A stretch of 64,000 nucleotides of DNA from an uncultured Pseudomonadales bacterium (GTDB taxonomy: Bacteria; Pseudomonadota; Gammaproteobacteria; Pseudomonadales; Pseudohongiellaceae): NCBI GenBank assembly GCA_949372635.1, contig CASIAB010000001.1, positions 62,001 through 126,000 of the forward strand, read 5' to 3'. The notes below the pieces were generated by a model, which searched no databases, had not been told where the DNA came from, and worked only from the letters and a program-made list of their open reading frames with translations. Shown in pieces: positions 9,267-18,138 of this stretch (positions are counted from its first letter, which is position 1; every line of letters starts with the position of its first letter). The position numbers were made by a program, and so were the translations under genes.

Positions 9267-10146
9267 ATGCTGAACAGAAACCTATACCTGCTTGCCCTAC
9301 CCTGTTCTCTCGCTCTCGCTAAGTACTAGCGCCCAAGAGATCTCAAGAGAATCTCTGGCCAGCCCTGGGCCTTATCAGGTTGCGTACTATTCAAGCTACC
9401 CGGCAGTACCGGAATTTAGCGCAGCAACTATCTATTTTCCTGCCAATAAAGGGGAAGACTTCCCAGGTATAGCCATATCACCAGGATTCGTAGAATCTCA
9501 GGAGAATATGAGCTGGTGGGGAAATCACCTCGCCTCTCACGGCTACGCTGTGTTGACTCTTGATACCAATGAGCTGCGCGACGATCCGTCGCTGCGCGCG
9601 GACGCCCTGATGGCCGCTATCGAAGTGCTGCGTAATGAAGGTGAACGTATGGGCGGAACGTTGCGGGGCAAGATCCTCAATGACCGCATGGCGATCATGG
9701 GTCATTCCATGGGAGGTGGTGGCACTTTGATTGCAGCAAATGCAAACAGCGCTGAACTGAAGGCAGCAATTCCTTTCACCCCTTGGCAACCGGACGGTGA
9801 TTTTTCTGCAATCTCAATTCCTACATTAGTCATTGCTGGCGAGAATGATCGCATCGCGCCTGCGGCGGACCATGCCCTGCCGCATTTCAAGAGCCTTTCC
9901 GAAGACATTCCCAAAATGTATTTTGAAATCAAGGAAGGTAATCACTTCATTGCCAATACAGATACTGGCGATGGCCGGCTTGCACCCAATATCGATGTGC
10001 ACGACCTAGTCGGCGGTATCGCTGTAGCTTGGTTAAAGTTATTTGTCGATGGTGATGAAGAATATCGGGAGCTGGTGTTTGGAGAAATGCCACCAGGCGA
10101 CAGAGAGAGACTTTCAAAGTGGGAATATTCTGAGCAAGGGCACTAG
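9267..10146 (+). pseudogene. PETase/cutinase-like polyester hydrolase, frameshift in signal peptide
   Basis: From codon 1 at TTG 9292, the body matches the dienelactone-hydrolase/PETase fold. It has GFVESQ then WWG (oxyanion Phe66, Trp75-76), nucleophile GHSMGGGG (Ser139), TPW (Trp165), GENDRIAP (Asp186) and EGNHFI (His218). The true start is probably ATG 9267, six bases after AAGGAA. It opens a typical signal peptide (MLNRNLYLLALP) that runs out of frame after about 12 codons. Removing one C of the CCC at 9300-9302 joins it to the body, with cleavage near STSA-Q. Cutinases and PETases hydrolyse ester polymers such as cutin or polyesters. The family assignment is firm; activity on plastics is not shown. 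Confidence 0.75.
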
Positions 10147-10177
10147 TAATAACAATAAAGAGGGACAGCGGTAAATC

Positions 10178-10591
10178 ATGAGCAATATAAGCCAAATGGA
10201 AATGGAGGAATTTTTTTCTAAGGAGTTTCCCCAAGCAAATTTCGTAATTGAATCTTTTGACGAAGGCTCTGTGACTATTAGGGGAAAAGTTGGCGAAGGA
10301 GATTTACGTCCCGGCGGAACTGTATCTGGCCCAACAATGATGGGTCTAGCTGATTTTGCCATTTACGCGGCAATTCTTAGGGAAATTGGGCTAGTTGCAT
10401 TGGCAGTAACTACGAGTTTGAACATTAACTTCCTGCGAAGACCGGTGGCTGAAAAAGATGTACTAGGCGTCTGCAAAATTTTAAAACTTGGTAAAACATT
10501 AGCTATTGGAGAAGTAACGATTTATTCCGAAGGTGATGATCAGCCCATTGCACATTCTGTAGGGACGTATTCGATACCACCGACCAAGTAG
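10178..10591 (+). CDS. PaaI-like hotdog thioesterase
   Basis: 137 residues. The hotdog-fold thioesterase pattern is present: RPGGTVSGPTMMGLADFAIY (about 44-63) as the central helix with its preceding glycine-rich turn, then LNINFLRRPVAEKD as the following strand. Such enzymes hydrolyse acyl-CoA thioesters (PaaI acts on phenylacetyl-type CoA esters). It is cytoplasmic, with no signal peptide. It begins 31 bases after the PETase-like gene on the same strand and may be cotranscribed. A strong hairpin terminator follows at 10691. Confidence 0.85.
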   Translation: MSNISQMEMEEFFSKEFPQANFVIESFDEGSVTIRGKVGEGDLRPGGTVSGPTMMGLADFAIYAAILREIGLVALAVTTSLNINFLRRPVAEKDVLGVCKILKLGKTLAIGEVTIYSEGDDQPIAHSVGTYSIPPTK

Positions 10592-10690
10592 ATACCTGCG
10601 AGAAAATGGATTCACATTAATCTCACATAACAATCTTAATATCCGCTCCGTTATAGTTTTAACACTACCAAGCTAAAAACCGCACCAAAA

Positions 10691-10716
10691 AAAACCGCGG
10701 CCTAAGTCGCGGTTTT
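10691..10716. terminator. Bidirectional rho-independent terminator
   Basis: A 9-base-pair stem (AAAACCGCG / CGCGGTTTT) with an 8-base loop, with A runs on one side and T runs on the other. It lies between the convergent thioesterase and the secreted protein gene ending at 10771, so it can end transcripts from both sides. Confidence 0.85.
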
Positions 10717-10770
10717 TACACCTGCTGAACCAAGTTTCTAGAACGCAAGCAATTACATCCAACTAGGCCA

Positions 10771-11754
10771 TTACTCAGTTACGATCACAGTCATAAACGC
10801 ATCATGATAAAGCCCGCCGTCATCTCCGCGACCCCACAAGACATACTCACCGGGCTCTTCGAAAGAGACCGTGGTGTTAATCATGCCATCATCAGCTATG
10901 TCGGGCGGTGACCACGACAATCCCCATGCCGAGTTTGAACCAGGTCGAGTATCTTCCCAAGACTTTGGCTGAGGCGGGTCGAATGAAACCTTGCCAGCAC
11001 CCCGGTAGACATTCCACGACAGAAACAAGCCGTTGATTTTGCCAACTGTCGGCTGCCACGGAATTTGCATTGCCATTTGCCGTTGCACCATCTCTTCGGT
11101 AGTACTCTCCCCACCGCGAGCAGCAATCGCGCGTATGGTATCTACGCTTCTTCTTGCTCTTGGAACACCATCATCCATAAGATGTGTAGTGAAACTCAGC
11201 GGCTCGCCAACGCGAACGCTGCGCACATGCTCACCGTTAACCGTATCGCCTTGAAGAGTTACCACCGGTGCTACATTCGCTCTGGACTCCGGACTGGATG
11301 TGCCTGCACCTAAGGAGCCAGTCTCGGAAGCGATAACCATATTATCCACCAAATAGTCATCCTTCAGCGTCGCGAAAGCACGTCTTGTCACACCATTAAC
11401 AGTTAACTCCCAGACCAATTCACGGTCGCCCCAGTCAGAGGGCACAGTCACTTCAAAGGTAAAGCGGTTTCGACGAGGTAAGAAGTGGGTGGGTTGGCCA
11501 CGGTCAGCGCTGCCTGGGGAGAAAAAATTATTCTCACCAATTTCCACATCAGGCTCTTCTTCCCAATTTTCGTTCATGTATCCAAACATGAAGCTGAAGC
11601 TGCCATCTTCAAGCGGACGCCAGCCTTCGTAGGCCACTTCAACGTTTTTACCGAAGTTGAAGGACTCAGCCTGAGCTAATGTTGCGATCATCAATACACT
11701 TAGAGCGAAGCCAAAAATCATAGCCTTGCGGGCAAAACCTTTAATTATATTCAT
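10771..11754 (-). CDS. Secreted protein of unknown function, partner of cytochrome/copper protein
   Basis: 327 residues with a signal peptide (hydrophobic segment ending TLAQA-E). The sequence is rich in short beta strands (FTFEVTVPSDWGDRELVWEL, TVNGVTRRAFATL) and ends in an immunoglobulin-like strand set (EEPGEYVLWGRGDDGGLYHD). I recognise no named domain. Its ATG shares one base with the stop of the upstream gene (TAATG), so translation is likely coupled and the two proteins probably work together in the periplasm. Confidence 0.7.
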   Translation of the reverse strand: MNIIKGFARKAMIFGFALSVLMIATLAQAESFNFGKNVEVAYEGWRPLEDGSFSFMFGYMNENWEEEPDVEIGENNFFSPGSADRGQPTHFLPRRNRFTFEVTVPSDWGDRELVWELTVNGVTRRAFATLKDDYLVDNMVIASETGSLGAGTSSPESRANVAPVVTLQGDTVNGEHVRSVRVGEPLSFTTHLMDDGVPRARRSVDTIRAIAARGGESTTEEMVQRQMAMQIPWQPTVGKINGLFLSWNVYRGAGKVSFDPPQPKSWEDTRPGSNSAWGLSWSPPDIADDGMINTTVSFEEPGEYVLWGRGDDGGLYHDAFMTVIVTE

Positions 11755-13202
11755 TACCGGCTTGCCCCCTGGAGCGCCAAATCGTTAATGCTACTCTGAC
11801 CCGTCGAGGCATTACCAATTGGCTGAACCAATGGCACTAAACAAAGCGGGCAGCCAATTACGTGATCGTTCGGCCCTAAATTCAGATTATTGCGCCGCTT
11901 TTCCATTTCCTCAAAAAACTGATCATCGGTCATAGTTACTCGGATACCTAGATCGATAAACATATTCGTTACAGATCGGTTACCCGAACCCTGCCAGTTC
12001 CTGGAATCTGGCACATTAGGATTGGTGTCAGTATTGTTCATATAACCAACGATGTGTAGGATCGTGCCCTTGGGCAGAAGTGGTGCAGCATCATCATCGT
12101 AGGCGTAGCCACGCACCCAGTTGTGGTCGTAGCCAACACATGAAAGAGTTTCTACACTGTAACCCCAAATCGCTTCAAGACACATACGCTCACCCGGAGC
12201 ATGTAAATGGGGCTCAAACGTCGATATTTTAGTGTGCTCCGTCAGCGTAGTGTAGGCGTGCAACTCTTGGTCTTTCTCATCGCCTCTTATACTAATATCA
12301 ACGCCGTTACCTTGAGCATTGAAGACGGCGTCTTTAAATTTTGGTTCATAGCCAACAGGATGGAAGCGGAAGCCAATTTCCAAATGCGCGGTAGTGTCTC
12401 TACCATTGGAATGCAGATGCACAGAGTCCGATACTATATAACTGCCTGCCGTCAAAAGTCGGCCGGCCTCATCATCAAAAATGTCGGCGTTGCGACCTAC
12501 TTCGTGTACTGGCCATGCTAGGCCTCGTTCGGTCCGGTTTCCATTTGCATCGAGGTTAGCCGTCGCCCATATCATGTGGTGAAATATGTAAGCGCCACCA
12601 ACAGTGTCACGACCCTTGTCCGCTTGATTGTTGACGTCATTTACTTCTACAACCTCAACGGATTTGACCCAGCGATCTTCCGGAATATCAATCAGCAAGG
12701 CGTCAATCTCGCCCCACCAATCCGCAGTGCCGGACAGTTTGGTCACCTCGTTGCTCTTTAATATAAGATCTGGCGTGCCAGCAGTCCAAGTAAGACTGTC
12801 ATCAAACACTAAGGGGGTTGGTGCATCTGCTTCATTACCTTTTGGCGTGCCGGATCTTGCCCAAAGAGATATTGCAGCGATTTCTTCATCGCTTAGAGAT
12901 ACATCATTCTTGAAATCCTGAATACCCAAGCCTTTTTCAACATACCAAGGTGGCATGGCACCGGCACGGTCTCTGATAGACGTCTTGTATTCAATCAAAC
13001 CAGCGAAAGGTGCTACCTGATCGTAGCTTATTAGGGGCATTGGGCCTACACCACCATCTCGGTGACAGCTCTGGCAGCTGCGTTGCAATATTGGCTCTAT
13101 GTCTTCGTGGAAAGTGACCTCAGTCCCTTGCCCAAATGAGACAGCTGGTGCGGCAAGTGCTAGCAGAAGCAATAACTGGCCCATAGTGTTAAATTTTTGC
13201 AT
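11754..13202 (-). CDS. Periplasmic cytochrome c fused to copper type II monooxygenase-like domain
   Basis: 482 residues. A signal peptide ends near SFGQ. A c-type haem site CQSCH (43-47) with a downstream Met (GPMPL or AGAMPPW) forms a small cytochrome c domain over about the first 120 residues. The rest resembles the peptidylglycine alpha-hydroxylating/ascorbate-dependent copper monooxygenase fold: FHHMIWA (His-His-Met like the first copper site), HLHSNGRDTTAH and EPHLHAPGERM (HxH of the second site). Proteins of this build occur in marine and soil bacteria, but their substrates are unknown. The 5' end of a two-gene unit, with the partner following by TAATG coupling. Confidence 0.75.
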   Translation of the reverse strand: MQKFNTMGQLLLLLALAAPAVSFGQGTEVTFHEDIEPILQRSCQSCHRDGGVGPMPLISYDQVAPFAGLIEYKTSIRDRAGAMPPWYVEKGLGIQDFKNDVSLSDEEIAAISLWARSGTPKGNEADAPTPLVFDDSLTWTAGTPDLILKSNEVTKLSGTADWWGEIDALLIDIPEDRWVKSVEVVEVNDVNNQADKGRDTVGGAYIFHHMIWATANLDANGNRTERGLAWPVHEVGRNADIFDDEAGRLLTAGSYIVSDSVHLHSNGRDTTAHLEIGFRFHPVGYEPKFKDAVFNAQGNGVDISIRGDEKDQELHAYTTLTEHTKISTFEPHLHAPGERMCLEAIWGYSVETLSCVGYDHNWVRGYAYDDDAAPLLPKGTILHIVGYMNNTDTNPNVPDSRNWQGSGNRSVTNMFIDLGIRVTMTDDQFFEEMEKRRNNLNLGPNDHVIGCPLCLVPLVQPIGNASTGQSSINDLALQGASR

Positions 13203-13590
13203 TACTCAATTCTCCTGATATTGATAGTTTTCATCTGATTGCGCGCGAGTATAGCTGACAGCCAATTTTTTTCCAAATTTGCTACATATTGTAACATCGC
13301 TACTAGTTCAAGGCGTTGCGAACACCTCGAATGCTCCTCTAGTCATCAACGTCACGCAAAGCACACGCTTGATATTTGTGGAGCAGGTTGCGAGCCAACA
13401 ACTAGCTATATTTAATTCATTGATGTTATGAATCAAAAAGTTATTTGACAAGATCGATCCTCAATCCGATGCCTAAGAAATTAACTAGTGGGGGTTTTCA
13501 CTTTCGATACAGGGTTTAGTGCGGCGTTGCCAGAAATTTTCTCAAGGAAGCTAACTTTTCTGCACTGACATCTCGCAACTTAAAATCAGC
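13203..13590. other. 388-base intergenic region
   Basis: It separates two minus-strand genes. It contains the promoter region of the 11754-13202 gene on its left side. I saw no convincing hairpin, RNA gene or coding frame in it. Confidence 0.5.
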
Positions 13591-15129
13591 TCACTCACTA
13601 GGACTTAAAACCTCACCTGAAGCAACTGCAAGCCCCGCGCCATTGAAAAAAGCCACCTCACCATTCACTATCACCACGTCAAAACCTTCGGCGAGTTGCA
13701 GCGGATCGGAATAGCTAGCCTTTGCCCTGACAAGAATGGGGTCGAAAATAATTAAATCGGCGGCTTTACCCACCTCAACACTGCCTCGATCGGTAACGCC
13801 GAGTAACTCGGCCGCATAAGACGTCATCTTACGTACTGCTTCTTCTAAGGGTAGTGCAGCGCGGTTTACTACATACTCCTCGATAATTTTCGCAAACGTT
13901 CCATGGCCTCGTGGATGAAATCCAGTAGGGCTGCCATCAGAGGAAACGGTGATACTTTCATCCAAAAGTAATCTGGATTGCAACTCGTCATCCATGATGA
14001 AATAAGCACCACTGCCACCTTGCGGGCCAATCACATCGATCAAGATTTCCTCGAAGGGCAGGCCCAGCTCCTGTTCCAAGTCCGCTAGTGTTTTTCCTGT
14101 GTAAGGATCTGTCGCTAGCAGCGTTGCCTCGGGACCATTGCGGAGGGTTATGCGGTTAATGAGGTACTCTTCCAATTCTTCTCTTCGGCCTGAAACCGCG
14201 ACAGCAAATTCCTCATCGGTTTTAGACCAAACAGGGAACAACAAAGCAAGCCCAGCATAACTGGCATTGTAGGGATAAACATCTGCGCTTAAATCTATGC
14301 CCGCCTCTCTCGCCCTTTCAATCACCTCCAAAATTTCCTCAGCGCGCGCACTACCCTTGCCATAAACTGACTTAAGGTGGGAGATATGTACTCTGGCATA
14401 AAGACCTTGACTCAAGAGTTCATCAATAGACTTCTCTAACTGATCATCATCTTCATTGCGCATATGGCTCATGATGACACGATCACGACTACCTACCACT
14501 TTCGCCATTTCAATCAGTTCAGATTCTAAAGCATGCAGGCCAGGGTTGTACTCAAGCCCTGTGCTCAATCCGAACGCGTGATCCAGCGAGTTATTTAATA
14601 GATCCAACATGCGTTGGATTTGATCGGGACCTGGAGCTGGATCCTGCGCTATTCCTGCCAGATTACGCAGCGTTCCATGCCCGACGAACATTGCCAGATT
14701 CACCCCAATACCTTTCTCGCTAACCTCCTCAATCCATTCATCTAGGTCCACCACATTTGGACTGTCACCGTCTTGACCGAGCGTTATAGTGGTTACACCT
14801 TGAGCGAGGAAGTTTTCAAAATTTGGAGTTTCTAAGGGATCGCCGTGAGAGTGAACATCAATAAAGCCTGGCGCAATGATTTTGCCCGTGGCATCTATCG
14901 TGTTCGTTACCACAGCGTCTAATTCTCCGGGCGCGGTAATTGCAGCAATAACGCCATCTTTAAGATAAACGTCGGCCGCTCTACCCGAACCACCTAGGCC
15001 ATCAACAAGTTGTCCATTGCTTATTACGCTGTCAAATTGAATCGGCTCACCGCTAGGCAAGTCACTACAAGCAATCAAACCTATCGCGATAAAAAAACCA
15101 AGACTTACTTTACTTAAGATCTTTGACAT
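13591..15129 (-). CDS. Lipoprotein of the N-acyl-D-amino-acid deacylase (amidohydrolase) family
   Basis: About 512 residues from ATG 15129. The start was chosen because it opens a lipoprotein signal with lipobox LIAC (Cys21); a longer frame from 15231 would bury the signal. Amidohydrolase features: DVHSHGDP (metal-binding HxH), GLSTGLEYNP, MSHMRNED, HISHLKSVYG and the late catalytic Asp in SSDGSP. The family removes acyl groups from N-acyl-D-amino acids using zinc in a TIM barrel. It lies 82 bases downstream of the amidase on the same strand; together they suggest breakdown of amides or acylated amino acids at the cell envelope. Confidence 0.88.
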   Translation of the reverse strand: MSKILSKVSLGFFIAIGLIACSDLPSGEPIQFDSVISNGQLVDGLGGSGRAADVYLKDGVIAAITAPGELDAVVTNTIDATGKIIAPGFIDVHSHGDPLETPNFENFLAQGVTTITLGQDGDSPNVVDLDEWIEEVSEKGIGVNLAMFVGHGTLRNLAGIAQDPAPGPDQIQRMLDLLNNSLDHAFGLSTGLEYNPGLHALESELIEMAKVVGSRDRVIMSHMRNEDDDQLEKSIDELLSQGLYARVHISHLKSVYGKGSARAEEILEVIERAREAGIDLSADVYPYNASYAGLALLFPVWSKTDEEFAVAVSGRREELEEYLINRITLRNGPEATLLATDPYTGKTLADLEQELGLPFEEILIDVIGPQGGSGAYFIMDDELQSRLLLDESITVSSDGSPTGFHPRGHGTFAKIIEEYVVNRAALPLEEAVRKMTSYAAELLGVTDRGSVEVGKAADLIIFDPILVRAKASYSDPLQLAEGFDVVIVNGEVAFFNGAGLAVASGEVLSPSE

Positions 15130-15211
15130 TTCCAATCCGCTTACGCGCACACCCCATAGGCACATAACACTCTGATCTTTATTGGTTCCTGAGTCATTCC
15201 GTTCTTGCCGA

Positions 15212-16771
15212 CTATTCATTAATCTCACCAAAGCCCTGGGGAGGTCTTCTATGCTTGGTCATTTGTTCATACGAATAAGCCAACTCTATTAAAAGGCCCT
15301 CCGCATAGGGGCGGCCTACGATCTGAAGTCCTGCGGGCAATCTGTTTTGCCAGAAACCCATCGGTATTGTCACAGCTGGCAAACCCGCATCCGGCGTCAA
15401 GCGCTGGTTATTATCTCCCAGGTATTCTTCATTGGCTCGATCAATATGAGCGGGAGGGTTCGACCAAGTCGGAAAAATGAGAGCATCAACCTCTGCCGCA
15501 TCCATTGCCTCTATCGCGTTGGCGAGTAGTTGATTGCGCTCTGCGTGATTGGGCCATGTAGGGCATGGGATATTCCAATCATCAGGAGCCAAGTCCAGTG
15601 GATTCTCTGCGTAAAAAGCAAACGAGGCCCGTGTTTCAGGGGCAATCTCCCCCGTTTCCAATACCTGGTTAACATCCAATAGCGGAGGATTTTTAAGAGA
15701 CTTAAAATACTGGCCTACGTCATATCTGAACCTACCGCAAAACGGGATTTGATTGCTAAGTACTTGAAAATCTTTAATCTCCAAAGGATCAACAATAATG
15801 GCGCCTGCAGCAGCCAAGTCATTAATGGCTTGAAAAAAAATTGCTTTGATTTCTGGATCAGCATCTTCGTGATCCACCAACGATCTAAATACTCCCAAAC
15901 GCTTTCCCTCAAGGCCGTCGACATTCAGAAAATCTAGATAATTCTCTTCGCGCTTGTTAGGCACAGTCAAAGAATCTGCCGGATCGAAACCTGCAATCAC
16001 GTTGAAGAGGCGAGCGCCATCCTCAACAGTTCGCGTCATTGGTCCCGCTATGTCTCTATCAAAAACCAGCGGTATTACGCCGTCGCGACTGGTCAAACCT
16101 ATGGTAGAGCGAAGTCCAAATAATGCCAAATGAGAAGAAGGCCCGCGAATGGAGTTGCCCGTATCACTCCCCATTCCCGCTACACCGAGACTGGCAGCCA
16201 CTGAAGACGCGGTTCCTCCTGAAGAGCCCGCAGGAACGAAATCTACATCATAGGCATTTGTCGTGCGGCCATACGACGACGAAATTGTTTCTCTTGGGCT
16301 AAAAGCCCATTCCGCCATATTGGTTTTAGCAAGCACGATCGCGCCTGCCTCGCGTAATTTTCGAACCATAAACGCGTCATCAGGCGGAAAGCTATTTATC
16401 AGAGCAATTGATCCACCCGTTGTAACCATGTCATGAGTATCAAAATTATCTTTAACAAGCAGTGGAGCACAAAATAGCTCGGGCATTGCCTCGTTTCTAC
16501 TCACTGCCAAGTCGATTTCGTCAGCCTTCACGAGTGCGTTTGGATTAATTTGAGCAATAGCATTAATATTGCGAGATTGGTCATAAGTCTCGATACGCTG
16601 TATGTACCCAGCCACGACTTCGTGACACGTGGAGCCCCCTTGCAAGATTGCTGACTGTATATCGGCTATCGATGCTTCAACGAATTTAAATGAAGAATTC
16701 TGTGGGGCAGCACAAGCCGCGAGTGACACTATTAGAAGCAGCCCTAAACACTGCAGCTTGAGTTTCAACAT
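15212..16771 (-). CDS. Lipoprotein amidase (amidase-signature family)
   Basis: About 519 residues from ATG 16771, which starts a lipoprotein signal with LAAC (Cys20); a longer in-frame start at 16837 lacks this logic. The Ser-cisSer-Lys triad is recognisable: Lys in LLVKDNFD, the cis-Ser in PAGSSGGTASS and the nucleophile in GSDTGNSIRGPSS. The family hydrolyses carboxylic amides and includes GatA, but a lipoprotein of this type is not GatA; it resembles exported amidases of environmental bacteria. Probably in an operon with the D-aminoacylase-like gene downstream. Confidence 0.88.
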   Translation of the reverse strand: MLKLKLQCLGLLLIVSLAACAAPQNSSFKFVEASIADIQSAILQGGSTCHEVVAGYIQRIETYDQSRNINAIAQINPNALVKADEIDLAVSRNEAMPELFCAPLLVKDNFDTHDMVTTGGSIALINSFPPDDAFMVRKLREAGAIVLAKTNMAEWAFSPRETISSSYGRTTNAYDVDFVPAGSSGGTASSVAASLGVAGMGSDTGNSIRGPSSHLALFGLRSTIGLTSRDGVIPLVFDRDIAGPMTRTVEDGARLFNVIAGFDPADSLTVPNKREENYLDFLNVDGLEGKRLGVFRSLVDHEDADPEIKAIFFQAINDLAAAGAIIVDPLEIKDFQVLSNQIPFCGRFRYDVGQYFKSLKNPPLLDVNQVLETGEIAPETRASFAFYAENPLDLAPDDWNIPCPTWPNHAERNQLLANAIEAMDAAEVDALIFPTWSNPPAHIDRANEEYLGDNNQRLTPDAGLPAVTIPMGFWQNRLPAGLQIVGRPYAEGLLIELAYSYEQMTKHRRPPQGFGEINE

Positions 16772-16902
16772 AGTCTTTTTCTCTGTATTAACTTTTAACT
16801 TAGAAAATGGGTAAGTCTCGGCTAATAGTAAGCGCATTCCATAGCATTATCAGTGCCTAAGTTAAGCAACCTTTGATTTCCAGAGAAAAGTTAGATGCTT
16901 TG

Positions 16903-17835
16903 TTATTCACCAATGGTAAACGCATCTGAATGAAAATTCATAAGTTCACTACCGATTTCTTGGTATAAAGCAGCAGGGGCATGACCAACTCCACCTACTG
17001 TGTACACTTTATAATCTATCTCCAATCCATCCAGAAATTCCATATAGTCTATTGTCGCTTCATAGTTGAAGCCTTTCGTCCCAATCCAGATGGCAATTTC
17101 CAGTTTAGGCCCATCACTCTCTGCATACTCTCTCGCCAGCGTGAAAGCATCATTCCCCTTCCCAAAATCATACTCCACAGGAATTTGACTACGGGTATCA
17201 AATTCGACTCCTGAATTCTCGGATATTTGTTCCTCCGCCGAATAGCCTGGTCCGCCAGCAGCTGCTGACGAGAACAATTCCGGATACTTAAACATATGCC
17301 GAGTTACCCCTCGCCCGCCTTGAGAGAAACCTTGAATCGCCCTCCCCCTTCTATCAGCAATAGTCCTGTAGTTTGAATCAATAAAGGGGATTAGTTCTTC
17401 GATGAAAAGATCTTCTCCCATCGAGTCGAGTGGCGCGTAGTTGTAATGACTGAGGACCCCGCCATTGACGTATACATAAATAACAGGCGCTGTTACGCCT
17501 GCAGACATGGCTTCATGCAAATAGTTGGACAGACTCACACTGCGAGACTCATTGCCTGGTCTACCACCGTGTAAATAATAAACGACTGGAAAACGCGCAT
17601 CCGCATCTTCACTATATTGTGGTGGGAGATAAATGGCGTAACCTACCTCTCTAGGCATCGATGGATTCTGAAATGAACCGTGCTGCAATCCGGGTGGTTT
17701 TTCAAGGTCTGCGGGAAAAGGATTTACCCACTTAAAAGCATAACCGCCAAAAATAATCTCTTCTTCGACAGCAAAAAGTGGCACGCCAAAATCGAATGCG
17801 AGGATTCCGATTAATGTAAAATATTTGAATTTCAC
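16903..17835 (-). CDS. Exported esterase D/feruloyl-esterase-like hydrolase
   Basis: 310 residues with an N-terminal signal segment ending near LFAVEE. It has the esterase (PF00756-type) alpha/beta fold: VYYLHGG (85-91), nucleophile elbow GFSQGGRG (Ser171) and a C-terminal His in GGVGHAP. Such enzymes cleave acyl esters of sugars or phenolics. It is on the same strand as the amidase and D-aminoacylase-like genes downstream, separated by about 130 bases. The DNA for its last residues (16937-16963) is repeated exactly at 17945-17971, see findings. Confidence 0.82.
   Translation of the reverse strand: MKFKYFTLIGILAFDFGVPLFAVEEEIIFGGYAFKWVNPFPADLEKPPGLQHGSFQNPSMPREVGYAIYLPPQYSEDADARFPVVYYLHGGRPGNESRSVSLSNYLHEAMSAGVTAPVIYVYVNGGVLSHYNYAPLDSMGEDLFIEELIPFIDSNYRTIADRRGRAIQGFSQGGRGVTRHMFKYPELFSSAAAGGPGYSAEEQISENSGVEFDTRSQIPVEYDFGKGNDAFTLAREYAESDGPKLEIAIWIGTKGFNYEATIDYMEFLDGLEIDYKVYTVGGVGHAPAALYQEIGSELMNFHSDAFTIGE
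16937..16963 (+). repeat. 27-base direct repeat, copy 1
   Basis: Identical to 17945-17971, same orientation, 1,008 bases apart. This copy lies inside the 3' end of the esterase gene, encoding QEIGSELM on the minus strand. Confidence 0.9.
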
Positions 17836-17944
17836 CTTCTTCCCCGAATAATTGAAAACAAATTAGTTAAGACCGTGACGTTCCTACTGACTTAACTCTT
17901 TCGCCCCACTGTAAAGAAATTCGTAACCGCCATACAAAGACTTC

Positions 17945-17971
17945 TTCATAAGTTCACTACCGATTTCTTGG
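17945..17971 (+). repeat. 27-base direct repeat, copy 2
   Basis: Identical to 16937-16963. This copy lies upstream of the esterase start and runs straight into the ion-channel-like remnant at 17952-18059. Confidence 0.9.
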
Positions 17972-18059
17972 CGGCATGGAGGCGATTACCGGTCTATCGC
18001 TTATTACTTGGCCAGCATCTCTCATGTTTGTGGAGATGATCAAATTCTTGAAAGAATAG
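17952..18059 (+). pseudogene. C-terminal remnant of a two-TM potassium-channel-like protein
   Basis: A 35-codon plus-strand frame with no start codon, closed by TAA just upstream and ending in TAG. It reads YRFLGGMEAITGLSLITW then SLMFVEMIKFL. This matches the last membrane helix of small bacterial ion-channel (Ion_trans_2) proteins, which typically end with a leucine-glycine-containing linker, Gly-Leu-rich helix and a Trp-x-x-Ser motif. The rest of the gene is missing. The break coincides with the 27-base repeat. Confidence 0.45.
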
Positions 18060-18092
18060 CTTAGAACAAAACTTCAAAATAACTTGATCAAC

Positions 18093-18113
18093 AAAGGGCC
18101 ATGAGGCCCCTTT
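18093..18113. terminator. Probable hairpin terminator
   Basis: AAAGGGCC and GGCCCCTTT form a G/C-rich stem of about 8 pairs with a one-base bulge around ATGA, followed by T-rich sequence on the plus side. It sits just past the end of the minus-strand gene that stops at 18139 and after the channel remnant, so it may serve either strand. Confidence 0.6.
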
Positions 18114-18138
18114 CATTTACTAGACTGAAACGAACTGA

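Noticed and set aside
13505..13590. Short minus-strand text LRDVSAEKLASLRKFLA
   Set aside because: Only about 20 codons with no start and no family match; likely chance.
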